From Ancylobacter aquaticus (GTDB taxonomy: Bacteria; Pseudomonadota; Alphaproteobacteria; Rhizobiales; Xanthobacteraceae), in the NCBI RefSeq assembly GCF_004339465.1, contig NZ_SMFY01000001.1:1674001-1738000 (forward strand): a stretch of 64,000 nt of DNA. The letters are read 5' to 3'. Below the pieces are notes generated by a model, which had not been told where the DNA came from, made no database searches, and worked only from the letters and a program-made list of their open reading frames with translations. The number at the start of each line of letters is the position of its first letter. Positions within the stretch are counted from its first letter, which is position 1. This document shows, piece after piece, positions 45,729-53,032 of the stretch. The position numbers and the translations under genes are program-made.

Positions 45729-46349
45729 TCACATCCGGTTCAGCACCCGCTCTTCCGCCTCGCCGTGAAGCTCCGCCTCGCTGACATGCGCGACGGCCGC
45801 GTGCAGCTTCGGCAGCACGGTGCGCACATTATGCGCCACCAGCAGCTTTACCGGCCGGGCGATGTTGACGAAGCCGGTGGACTGCATGTGGTCCAGCAGC
45901 GTCAGCAGCGGGTCCCAGAAATTGGCGATGTTGAGCACCATCACCGGCTTGGAATGCCGGTTGAGCTGCACCCAGGTGAGCTGCTCGATCAGCTCCTCCA
46001 GCGTGCCGATGCCGCCCGGCAGGGCGATGAAGGCATCCGCCCGCTCGAACATCAGCCGCTTGCGCTCGTGCATGTCCTTGGTGACGATCAGCTCATGGGC
46101 GTGGTCGAAGGCCTGCTCCTTGCCGAGCAGGAAGTCGGGAATGATTCCCGTCACCTTGCCGCCGGCTTCAGCGCAGGCGCGGGCGGTCGCGCCCATCAGC
46201 CCCACGCCGCCGCCGCCATAGACGAGGCGGATGCCCTCCGTGGCAAGCAGGCGCCCCAGCGCCATCGCGGCTTCGAGATAGACGGCGTCGGCTCCCGTGG
46301 CCGCACCGCAATAGACGCATATACTCTTGATCTTTGTCATGGATACCAT
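45729..46349 (-). CDS. LOG family protein (TIGR00730; cytokinin riboside 5'-monophosphate phosphoribohydrolase-like)
   Basis: A 206-residue Rossmann-fold nucleotide monophosphate hydrolase of the Lonely Guy type. It cleaves adenine or N6-modified AMP to base and ribose 5-phosphate. Signatures are SICVYCGAATGADAVYLEAA, VYGGGGVGLMGATARAC, DMHERKRLMFERADAFIALP, and PGGIGTLEELIEQLTW with the catalytic PGGxGTxxE. Starts at 46349 and 46340 both fit; neither has a strong ribosome site. It is divergent from the ArsR gene. In bacteria the physiological role is mostly purine nucleotide turnover. Confidence 0.92.
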   Translation of the reverse strand: MVSMTKIKSICVYCGAATGADAVYLEAAMALGRLLATEGIRLVYGGGGVGLMGATARACAEAGGKVTGIIPDFLLGKEQAFDHAHELIVTKDMHERKRLMFERADAFIALPGGIGTLEELIEQLTWVQLNRHSKPVMVLNIANFWDPLLTLLDHMQSTGFVNIARPVKLLVAHNVRTVLPKLHAAVAHVSEAELHGEAEERVLNRM

Positions 46350-46489
46350 GGTGCACCGCAGCACGGGCGGGTTCAAGGGCTCTGATGATCCTCACATGGC
46401 ATCGCCCGCCTCCGGGTGCAAATGGCCGGGCGGGCGATCCGTTTCCACGGCAGCGCCCTCGGCGTGCCCGAGAAGAGCTGTCTTGAAAT

Positions 46490-46514
46490 CATCGTCTATC
46501 GACGATAAACGATG
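46490..46514. promoter_or_regulatory. 25-bp palindromic operator overlapping the arsR-type start codon
   Basis: Two 12-bp arms, CATCGTCTATCG (46490-46501) and CGATAAACGATG (46503-46514), pair with one mismatch around a central A. It is the classic form of an ArsR/SmtB operator. The right arm contains the ATG at 46512, so a bound repressor would cover the start of its own gene, and perhaps a leaderless start. Translation may instead use the ATGs at 46518 or 46521. Confidence 0.8.
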
Positions 46515-46907
46515 GCGATGATGTCTGCCGACGACCCCTCTCCCGATTCCGACGACATGCTGGCGCTGCGCCTGCGGGCGCTGGCGCATCCGGCGCGGCT
46601 CGCCATCGTGCGGGCGCTGGCGCAGACCGAGCGCTGCCAGTGCGGGCAGATCGTGCGCGGGCTTACCCTCGCGCAGTCCACCGTCTCGCAGCACCTCAAA
46701 GTGCTGAAGGAGGCGGGGCTGATCACCGGCACCATCGAAGGCCCGCGTTCCTGCTACTGCCTCGACCGTGACACGGTGGCGACGCTGGCCGGCGAAATGC
46801 TGGCGCTCTTCGCTTGTCTCGCTACCACACCGGCGGAGGGACAGGACGGGCGCGAGGCCGGCAACGAGGCAGGCAACCCTGATGCGCGCGCAGACGCACT
46901 GGTCTGA
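46512..46907 (+). CDS. ArsR/SmtB-family metalloregulator
   Basis: A 131-residue winged-helix repressor. The DNA-binding segment is LTLAQSTVSQHLKVLKEAGL (51-70). Cys42 and Cys44 (ERCQCGQIV) sit where ArsR-type sensors have ELCVCDL, the alpha-3 CxC metal site, and a second CxC (Cys81, Cys83, RSCYC) follows. So it may sense a soft metal or metalloid, or a thiol-reactive species. The 30-residue C-terminal tail is Glu/Gly/Ala-rich and likely disordered. It lies 106 bp upstream of an Atm1/HMT1-type exporter on the same strand, its probable target together with itself. Confidence 0.88.
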   Translation: MAMMSADDPSPDSDDMLALRLRALAHPARLAIVRALAQTERCQCGQIVRGLTLAQSTVSQHLKVLKEAGLITGTIEGPRSCYCLDRDTVATLAGEMLALFACLATTPAEGQDGREAGNEAGNPDARADALV

Positions 46908-47013
46908 GGGACCCGCGTCCCCATCTGCGTGACGACGACCGACATTGGCACGGCCCCTTACGACGACGAGACCCGGGCGGCGACGCCCGCGAGTGAGAAG
47001 AACGGAAATACGC

Positions 47014-48942
47014 ATGTCTGCTCCCCAGGCCCCCGCCGCCGCGCGCGCCTCCACCGCCTCCGAGATCAACCCACGCGGCAGCCTTCTCGTCGCGCTGAGG
47101 GGGCTGTGGCCCTATCTCTGGCCGGCCGACCGGGCGGATCTGCGCACCCGCGTCGTGTGGGGGCTGCTGCTGCTGGTCCTCGCCAAGATCGCCACCATGT
47201 CGACGCCCTTCTTCTTCAAATGGGCGACCGACGCGGTGGCGGAGGGCGAGGGGGCCCGCATCTCCACCGACACCATCGCCTGGCTCATCGCCGGGCCGCT
47301 GATGCTCACGCTCGCCTATGGCTTGACGCGCATCGTCATGGCCAGCCTGACCCAGTGGCGCGACGGCCTGTTCGCCAAGGTGGCGATCCACGCGGTGCGC
47401 CGTCTCGCGCTGGAAACCTTCCAGCACATGCACGCGCTCTCCCTGCGCTTCCATCTGGAACGCAAGACCGGCGGCCTGACGCGCGTTCTGGAGCGCTCGC
47501 GCGAGGGCATCGAGACCATCGTGCGGATGCTGGTGCTGCATCTGGGGCCGACGATCCTCGAATTCGCGATGGTGATCGGCGTGCTGTTCTGGCAGTTCGA
47601 CTGGCGCTATGTCGCGGCCACGGTCGGCATGATCCTCGCCTACACGCTCTTCACCTTCGTGATGACCGAGTACCGCATGGGCATCCGCGCGGCGATGAAC
47701 GAGAGCGACACCGACGCCAACGCCAAGGCGGTGGACAGCCTGCTGAACTACGAGACGGTGAAGTATTTCGGCGCCGAGAAGTGGGAGGCGGATCGCTACG
47801 ACCGCTCCATGGCCCGCTATGAGCGCGCCACCGTCACCACCCACACCTCGCTGGCGTGGCTGAATGCCGGGCAGGCGGCGATCTTCACCCTCGGCCTCAC
47901 CGCCGTCATGGCGCTGTGCGTGCTGGATATCCGCGCCGGGCGGCAGTCGGTCGGCTCCTTCGTCATGGTCAACGCCATGATGATCCAGCTCTACCAGCCG
48001 CTGAACTTCCTCGGCATGATCTACCGCGAGATCAAGCAGTCGCTGATCGACATCGAGGCGATGTTCGCCATCCTCGCCCGCGCACCGGAAATCCGCGACC
48101 GCGCGAGCGCCCATCCGCTGGAAATGAAGGGCGGCACGGTGCGCTTCGAGGATGTGCGCTTCTCCTACGATCCGGAGCGCGAAATCCTCAAGGGCGTCAG
48201 CTTCGAGGTGCCGGCGGGGCGCACGGTGGCAATCGTCGGGCCGTCCGGGGCGGGAAAGTCGACCATCTCGCGGCTGCTTTACCGCTTCTACGACATCAAT
48301 GCCGGCCGCATCCTGGTCGACGGGCAGGATGTGCGCGAGGTGACGCAGGCGAGCCTGCGCGCCGCCATCGGCATGGTGCCGCAGGACACGGTGCTGTTCA
48401 ACGACACGCTCGGCTACAACATCCGCTACGGCCGCTCCGGCGCGTCCGACGAAGAGGTGGCGCGGGCGGCGGAGCTGGCACAGATCGACGGCTTCGTGCG
48501 CCGCACGCCCAAGGGCTACGCCACCGAGGTCGGCGAGCGTGGGCTCAAGCTCTCCGGCGGCGAGAAGCAGCGCGTCGCCATCGCCCGCACCATCCTCAAG
48601 GACCCGCCCATCCTCATCCTCGACGAGGCGACCTCGGCGCTGGACAGCCACACCGAGCGGGAAATCCAGGACGCGCTGGAGCGCGTCTCGCGCGGGCGCA
48701 CCACGCTGGTCATCGCCCATCGCCTGTCGACCGTGGTGGGCGCCGACGAGATCATCGTGCTGCAGCACGGGCGCATCGCCGAGCGGGGCACCCATGGCGA
48801 ACTGATGGAGCGCGGCGGCCTCTACCATTCCATGTGGGAGCGCCAGCGCGAGGCGGAGCGCGCCATCGAGACGCTGAAGGCTGCCGACGATGTGGACGAG
48901 GATACGCTGCCGGCCGGGACGGCGGACGCGGTCCCCGCCTGA
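47014..48942 (+). CDS. Atm1/HMT1-type ABC exporter (heavy-metal/glutathione-conjugate)
   Basis: A 642-residue half-transporter with an N-terminal six-helix domain fused to an ATPase. Walker A GPSGAGKST is at 409-417, the signature LSGGEKQR begins at 513, Walker B ILILDEATSALD has its Asp at 537, and the H-loop is VIAHRLS. The membrane part contains RTGGLTRVLERSREGIETIV-type and DTDANAKAVDSLLNYETVKY sequence, characteristic of the Atm1 branch. These pump glutathione persulfides or metal-glutathione complexes and confer resistance to Ag or Hg in related bacteria. The ATG at 47014 follows CGGAAA. It probably forms an operon with the ArsR regulator. Confidence 0.95.
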   Translation: MSAPQAPAAARASTASEINPRGSLLVALRGLWPYLWPADRADLRTRVVWGLLLLVLAKIATMSTPFFFKWATDAVAEGEGARISTDTIAWLIAGPLMLTLAYGLTRIVMASLTQWRDGLFAKVAIHAVRRLALETFQHMHALSLRFHLERKTGGLTRVLERSREGIETIVRMLVLHLGPTILEFAMVIGVLFWQFDWRYVAATVGMILAYTLFTFVMTEYRMGIRAAMNESDTDANAKAVDSLLNYETVKYFGAEKWEADRYDRSMARYERATVTTHTSLAWLNAGQAAIFTLGLTAVMALCVLDIRAGRQSVGSFVMVNAMMIQLYQPLNFLGMIYREIKQSLIDIEAMFAILARAPEIRDRASAHPLEMKGGTVRFEDVRFSYDPEREILKGVSFEVPAGRTVAIVGPSGAGKSTISRLLYRFYDINAGRILVDGQDVREVTQASLRAAIGMVPQDTVLFNDTLGYNIRYGRSGASDEEVARAAELAQIDGFVRRTPKGYATEVGERGLKLSGGEKQRVAIARTILKDPPILILDEATSALDSHTEREIQDALERVSRGRTTLVIAHRLSTVVGADEIIVLQHGRIAERGTHGELMERGGLYHSMWERQREAERAIETLKAADDVDEDTLPAGTADAVPA

Positions 48943-49078
48943 GGCCGGCTGCGGCGGCTCCGCTGCACATGCGGAACCATGTCGCGCATCCGGCATTTGA
49001 CGGGCGGGCCGGCGCGCCCTACCTCTCGCGCAACGAGCCGGTGCGTGACCCATGGGCACCGGGCAGAAAGGCCAGTTG

Positions 49079-49777
49079 ATGTCCGTCCTCGATTCCGTCC
49101 GCAGTGGCCTCGCCCCCATTCACCGCGAGGGCTACCCGTTCATCCTGATCGGCGCTGGCGTTTCGGCGCTGTTGCTGTGGTTGTTTGCGCCGCTGGGCTG
49201 GATCTGCGTGCTGATCACGGTGTGGATCTGCTATTTCTTCCGCGACCCCGAGCGGGTGACGCCGGTGCGCGAGGGGCTGGTAGTCTCCCCCGCCGATGGC
49301 CGCGTCTGCCTCGTCGGCCCCGCCGTACCGCCGGCCGAGCTTGGGCTCGGCGACATGCCGCTGCCGCGCGTCTGCATTTTTATGAACGTGTTCGACGTGC
49401 ATGTGAACCGGGCGCCGCTGGCCGGCCGGATCACTCGCATCGCCTATCGCCCGGGCAAGTTCCTCAGCGCCGATCTCGACAAGGCGAGCGAGGACAATGA
49501 GCGCAGCGGCATGGTGCTCGACACCGCCATCGGCGCGGTCGGCGTGGTGCAGATCGCCGGGCTGGTGGCGCGGCGCATCGTCAGCTTCGTGCGCGAGGGC
49601 GACCTGCTGGCGCCGGGCGAGCGCTTCGGGCTGATCCGCTTCGGCTCGCGGGTCGATGTCTACCTGCCGCTCGGCACCCGCCCGGCCGTGGCCGAGGGCC
49701 AGCGCGCCATCGCGGGCGAAACCGTTCTGGCGGATCGCGCCGCCCTTGGCATCGAGCCGACATTCCGCGTCGATTGA
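49079..49777 (+). CDS. psd: Phosphatidylserine decarboxylase proenzyme (short alphaproteobacterial form)
   Basis: A 232-residue enzyme making phosphatidylethanolamine from phosphatidylserine, matching the short form found in rhizobia. An N-terminal membrane segment ([20 protein letters not shown]) is followed by [15 protein letters not shown]-type [20 protein letters not shown], and [11 protein letters not shown]. In the last, the Gly-Ser pair is the self-cleavage site that produces the pyruvoyl cofactor. The ATG at 49079 gives exactly the usual length; an ATG nine codons earlier is possible. It is followed after 22 bp by pssA, the preceding enzyme of the same pathway. Confidence 0.95.
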   Translation: MSVLDSVRSGLAPIHREGYPFILIGAGVSALLLWLFAPLGWICVLITVWICYFFRDPERVTPVREGLVVSPADGRVCLVGPAVPPAELGLGDMPLPRVCIFMNVFDVHVNRAPLAGRITRIAYRPGKFLSADLDKASEDNERSGMVLDTAIGAVGVVQIAGLVARRIVSFVREGDLLAPGERFGLIRFGSRVDVYLPLGTRPAVAEGQRAIAGETVLADRAALGIEPTFRVD

Positions 49778-49799
49778 GTTTCCAACCAGCGAGCGTGCG

Positions 49800-50681
49800 A
49801 TGGCCGATCTCTTCCCTCCCTTCGAGCCCGATGCGCCGGAGCCGCCGCGCCGGCGCTTCCAAGCGGTGCCGTTCCGGCTGCTGCTGCCGAACCTGGTGAC
49901 ATTGCTGGCGCTGTGCGCCGGCCTCACCGGCATCCGCATGGCGATCGAGGGCCGGCTGGAGCTGGCGCTCGGCGCCATCGTGCTGGCAGCGGTGCTGGAC
50001 GGGCTCGACGGCCGGCTGGCGCGCATGCTGCACGGCACCTCACGCTTCGGCGCGGAACTCGACAGCCTGTCCGACTTCGTGTGCTTCGGCGTCGCGCCGG
50101 GTCTGGTGCTCTATATGTGGGGGCTGGAGACGCTGGGCTCGGTCGGCTGGATCGCCGCGCTGGCCTTTGCGATCTGCGCGGCGCTCCGCCTCGCCCGCTT
50201 CAACGTGATGCTGGAAGACCCCAACAAGCCGCCTTTCGCCGGCGATTTCTTCACCGGCGTTCCCGCCCCCGCCGGGGCGATCTGCGTGCTGCTCCCGGTC
50301 TATCTGGAACTGATCGGGCTGCCGCGCCTCGTCGCCTCGCCAGCGCTGGCGGCGTTCTATTGCCTGGGCATGGCGCTGCTCATGGTGTCGAAGCTGCCGG
50401 CCTTCTCCGGCAAGCGGCTCGGCGCGCGCATCCCGCGCGACAAGGTGATGCCGCTCTTCATCTGCGTGGTGCTGTTCGTGGCAGTGCTGGTGACGTGGCC
50501 ATGGACGGTGCTCTCCGTCATCTGCGTCGCCTATCTCGGGGCACTGCCCTTCTCGGTGATGCGCTACAACCAGCTGTCGCGGGCCTATAAGGCGCGGCGC
50601 GCCCATGCCCCTGCTGCCGAGCTTCACCCCGCGCCGGGCCCCGCCGGCGCGCATGACGACCGGCCGGGCCCGCTTAACTAG
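49800..50681 (+). CDS. pssA: CDP-diacylglycerol--serine O-phosphatidyltransferase
   Basis: A 293-residue inner-membrane enzyme of the CDP-alcohol phosphatidyltransferase family, forming phosphatidylserine for Psd. The catalytic signature runs from DGLDGRLARMLHGTSRFGAE to LDSLSD, containing the conserved D-G-x2-A-R, G and two later Asp residues. FNVMLEDPNKPPFAGDFFTG and RIPRDKVMPLF are typical of the bacterial PssA2 type. Seven or eight helices are visible, and the tail is Pro/Ala-rich. It is co-transcribed with psd. Confidence 0.95.
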   Translation: MADLFPPFEPDAPEPPRRRFQAVPFRLLLPNLVTLLALCAGLTGIRMAIEGRLELALGAIVLAAVLDGLDGRLARMLHGTSRFGAELDSLSDFVCFGVAPGLVLYMWGLETLGSVGWIAALAFAICAALRLARFNVMLEDPNKPPFAGDFFTGVPAPAGAICVLLPVYLELIGLPRLVASPALAAFYCLGMALLMVSKLPAFSGKRLGARIPRDKVMPLFICVVLFVAVLVTWPWTVLSVICVAYLGALPFSVMRYNQLSRAYKARRAHAPAAELHPAPGPAGAHDDRPGPLN

Positions 50682-50720
50682 CGGCCGGCGGCCTTTTGAA
50701 CCCAGAGTCGGAAATGGAAA

Positions 50721-50739
50721 CGCCCGCTCTCAGCGGGCG
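50721..50739 (-). terminator. Hairpin at the 3' end of the 78-aa gene, possible terminator
   Basis: Arms CGCCCGCT (50721-50728) and AGCGGGCG (50732-50739) enclose a 3-base loop and include the minus-strand stop codon. On the minus strand the stem is followed by a weak T-rich stretch (TTTCCATTTCC). It would separate this gene from convergent pssA. Confidence 0.5.
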
Positions 50740-50966
50740 CGGGCCTTCATCGCCTCGACCCGCGCGGCGAGCGGCGCGGAGGGAAAGGCCTGCCGCAATA
50801 GCCGCAGCGCCTCGGCATCCGAACCGGGGCGCGCAAGGTCGAGATGCTGGGACATCAGCTGCGCCGCGGTGGCGGCCTCGCGCCTGACATAGGCGATGCG
50901 GGGGTCGGCCTCGCGCAGCGGGCCGGGCGCCGGAATCTTCACTGTCACGCTCGCAGACTGCAGCAT
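50730..50966 (-). CDS. Small protein of unknown function
   Basis: A 78-residue soluble protein with no signal peptide. The first 20 residues (MLQSASVTVKIPAPGPLREA) could form strands, and the rest is helical and Ala-rich (EAATAAQLMSQHLDLA, then AEALRLLRQAFP). No family was recognised. A good GGAGG lies 8 bases before the ATG at 50966 and 5 before a GTG one codon earlier, so the gene is probably real. It is convergent with pssA and stands alone, with about 310 bp free upstream. Confidence 0.65.
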   Translation of the reverse strand: MLQSASVTVKIPAPGPLREADPRIAYVRREAATAAQLMSQHLDLARPGSDAEALRLLRQAFPSAPLAARVEAMKARAR

Positions 50967-50969
50967 CAC

Positions 50970-51281
50970 AACATCCTCCGATCGCCATCTCGAATCAATC
51001 GGCTTTCCTCATACATAAAATGGGGGCGCCGACCTCCAAACGCACGAACAAAATTTGCGTTCCCGTTCTTGTGAACGCCCCTGTGGCCAAGTTCTCACAC
51101 TGTTACCGTGAGGCCCATACGAGACACTACCAAGACGAGACGACGATAGTCCCGTCCGGCGACGAGAATTGCGGGATCGAACGGTATTCATCGGTGGGGA
51201 AAATGCCGGGATCGGGCGGCCGGGAACGCTCCCGCCGCGCCGCAATGACCGGACATGTCCAGTCATTTTCCCGCAGGCCTA
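50970..51281. other. 312-bp intergenic region with a 24-bp palindrome
   Basis: No gene was recognised here. The first part (to about 51130) is relatively AT-rich and likely holds the promoter of the small minus-strand gene. At 51244-51267 there is an inverted repeat: a perfect 10-bp core GGACATGTCC flanked by arms AATGAC and GTCATT, mismatched at one pair. It ends 15 bp before the stop of the inhibitor-type gene and is followed by TTT on the plus strand. It could be a hairpin at that gene's 3' end or an operator. Confidence 0.5.
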
Positions 51282-51875
51282 TCAGGTGCGGGTGAGCGAC
51301 ACCTTGGCGCCGTCGCCGGTGGCAACGCCGTCATACTGGCCGGCGCCGGCAGGCTGCAGCCGCGCCGTGACCTTGCCGACATGGTTCTGCAGGACGATCT
51401 CGTTGCCCCACACGTCCCAGCCCTTGGTCATGAAGATATCGTTCGGGCAGTCGACATTGGCTGTTGCGGCAAAGCCGGACATGCCGCGCTCGGTGGAAAG
51501 CGTGACCTTGCAGGTCTTCTGGCCCTGGTCCCAGCTGAAATTCCAGGTGCCCGCGAGCTGGGTGCGGGCAGCGCCCGGCTCGGCATAGGCGACACCGCCC
51601 GGGGCGGTGGCCGGCGGCGGGGCGAGCGCGACGGGCGAAGCCGTCGTCGGCGAGGTCGGCGTGACGGCGGCGGCAGCGGTGGCGGCCGATGCGCCGTAGG
51701 TCGTGGAGGTCGGGGCCGGGAAGGGCGCGCTCGTGATCGAGCCCGAAGGCGCCGGGGTGATCTGGCTCGTTTCGACCGGAGACGAATCCTTGTCGCCGAA
51801 CCCGTCGAGCACGGTGCTGCATCCGCCCAGAAGCAGGGCGGTTGCGGACGTGATGACGACGGCGGTGCACTTCAT
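51282..51875 (-). CDS. Lipoprotein with AprI/Inh-type metalloprotease inhibitor domain
   Basis: A 197-residue lipoprotein: lipobox ALLLGGCS with the lipidated Cys19. A linker of about 75 residues made almost only of Ser, Thr, Ala and Pro follows. The C-terminal 90 residues resemble the AprI/Inh beta-barrel that inhibits serralysin-type proteases: LAGTWNFSWDQGQKTCKVTL, GFAATANVDCPNDIF, and GNEIVLQNHVGKVTARL, with two Cys that could form the conserved disulfide. The ATG at 51875 starts the signal peptide. No protease gene is adjacent, so its target, if any, lies elsewhere. Confidence 0.8.
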   Translation of the reverse strand: MKCTAVVITSATALLLGGCSTVLDGFGDKDSSPVETSQITPAPSGSITSAPFPAPTSTTYGASAATAAAAVTPTSPTTASPVALAPPPATAPGGVAYAEPGAARTQLAGTWNFSWDQGQKTCKVTLSTERGMSGFAATANVDCPNDIFMTKGWDVWGNEIVLQNHVGKVTARLQPAGAGQYDGVATGDGAKVSLTRT

Positions 51876-52189
51876 CGGCCCTGTACTCCCCGCCCGGCAG
51901 AACGCGCCGGGCATTTTCTGCAATCCTACACCGTGCGACGCCGCCTTTGGCATTCGCACGGTCCCTGTCACCCGCCCTGTTTCCCCGGGGAAGATGGCAT
52001 CAGCGTGACCCCAACGCCCGATAGCGCCTCCGGGCCTTGCCCGAAGAGACATTTCGCGCGGTTATGCTCAATGAAAGCTTAACGCCGCCATCCTTCTGCG
52101 CAACAGGTTTGCGTTGGCCTCGCGCACGCGCGCCGTTCAGTTTTGTCTCAAACTGTTCTATGTGCGTTGCAGCGAAAAGGAGCTGCGCC
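51876..52189. other. 314-bp divergent intergenic region
   Basis: The gap lies between the inhibitor lipoprotein (minus) and the SDR gene (plus). It contains a hairpin with 7-bp arms GCCCGGC (51892-51898) and GCCGGGC (51906-51912), followed by ATTTTC on the plus strand; this falls in the 5' region of the lipoprotein message. The last 60 bp before the SDR gene are AT-richer and end in AAAAGGAG. No gene or known RNA was recognised. Confidence 0.4.
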
Positions 52190-52960
52190 ATGTATCAGAT
52201 GCTGGATCCCGCCACCCTGCGTGTCCTTGTCACCGGAGCCACCTCAGGCATCGGCGCCGCCACCGCCCGGCGCTTCGCGCTGGCGGGCGCCCGCGTCGTC
52301 GGCACCGGCCGCCGTGCCGACCGGCTGATCGCGCTGCGCGACGAGCTTGGCAGCCATTTCCACCCGCTGGAGGTGGACGTGCGCGACAATGACGCGCTGG
52401 TCGCGGCGCTCGCCGGCGTGCCGGAGGCCTTCGCCCCGTTCAACGTGGTGTTCGCCAATGCCGGCCTCGCTCTGGGGCTGGAGCCGGCCCATGCGGCCAG
52501 CCTCAAGGACTGGGACGACATGGTCGAGACCAACATCAAGGGCCTGCTCTACACCATCCGCGCGACGCTGCCGGCGATGGTGGAGCGCAAGGAAGGCCAT
52601 GTGCTGTTCACCGGCTCAGTGGCCGGCGACTATCCCTATCCCGGCGGCAACACCTATGGAGCCACCAAGGCCTTCGTGAAGCAGTTCGCGCTGAACCTGA
52701 TCGCCGACGTCGCCGGCACCGGCGTGCGCGTCACCAATATCGAGCCAGGCATGGTCGAGACCGAGTTCTCTCTGGTGCGTTTCCACGGCGATGCCGCGAA
52801 GTCCGACAATGTCTATGCCGGCACCGAGGCGATGAGCGCCGAGGATATTGCCGAGCAGGTCTTCTTCGCTTCCACCCTGCCGCGGCGCGTCAACATCAAT
52901 CGCATCCAGGCCTTCGCGACCTGCCAGAGCTTCTCGCCCTTCAAGGTCTCGCGCGGCTGA
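52190..52960 (+). CDS. Short-chain dehydrogenase, YdfG-like (NADP 3-hydroxy acid dehydrogenase type)
   Basis: A 256-residue classical SDR. The nucleotide-binding motif is VTGATSGIGAATARRFA with NADP-type Arg residues in GTGRRADRL; NAG is in VVFANAGLALG; and the catalytic Ser-Tyr-Lys set is SVAGDYPYPGGNTYGATKAF. The C-terminal NIEPGMVETEFSLVRFHGD and RRVNINRIQAFATCQSF are typical of YdfG, which oxidises 3-hydroxy acids and serine-like substrates. AGGAG lies 8 bases before the ATG at 52190. It is a single gene, convergent with chrA. Confidence 0.92.
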   Translation: MYQMLDPATLRVLVTGATSGIGAATARRFALAGARVVGTGRRADRLIALRDELGSHFHPLEVDVRDNDALVAALAGVPEAFAPFNVVFANAGLALGLEPAHAASLKDWDDMVETNIKGLLYTIRATLPAMVERKEGHVLFTGSVAGDYPYPGGNTYGATKAFVKQFALNLIADVAGTGVRVTNIEPGMVETEFSLVRFHGDAAKSDNVYAGTEAMSAEDIAEQVFFASTLPRRVNINRIQAFATCQSFSPFKVSRG

Positions 52961-52986
52961 GTTCTGCAGCTTGAGGAAGCCGCTTC

Positions 52987-53032
52987 TGCAGCTTGGGTTT
53001 GCAGCAGCGCCTGCAGCTAGGTTTGCAGCAGC
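52987..53032. repeat. Tandem duplication over the 3' end of chrA
   Basis: TGCAGCTTGGGTTTGCAGCA (from 52987) and TGCAGCTAGGTTTGCAGCA (from 53012) are near-identical units repeating with a 25-bp period. The second contains the chrA stop codon (53017-53019). A separate short repeat TTCTGCAGCTTG occurs at 52962-52973 and 52984-52995. The form resembles the repeat at the DUF971 gene end. Confidence 0.7.

Noticed and set aside
46822-49119. Antisense reading frame of about 765 codons
   Set aside because: It is opposite the Atm1-type exporter and has no recognisable motif; a by-product of codon bias in GC-rich DNA.
51892-51912. Terminator GCCCGGC/GCCGGGC with a T-run
   Set aside because: It points along the plus strand where no gene ends; it sits in the 5' region of the minus-strand lipoprotein gene, so it is recorded only within the intergenic description.
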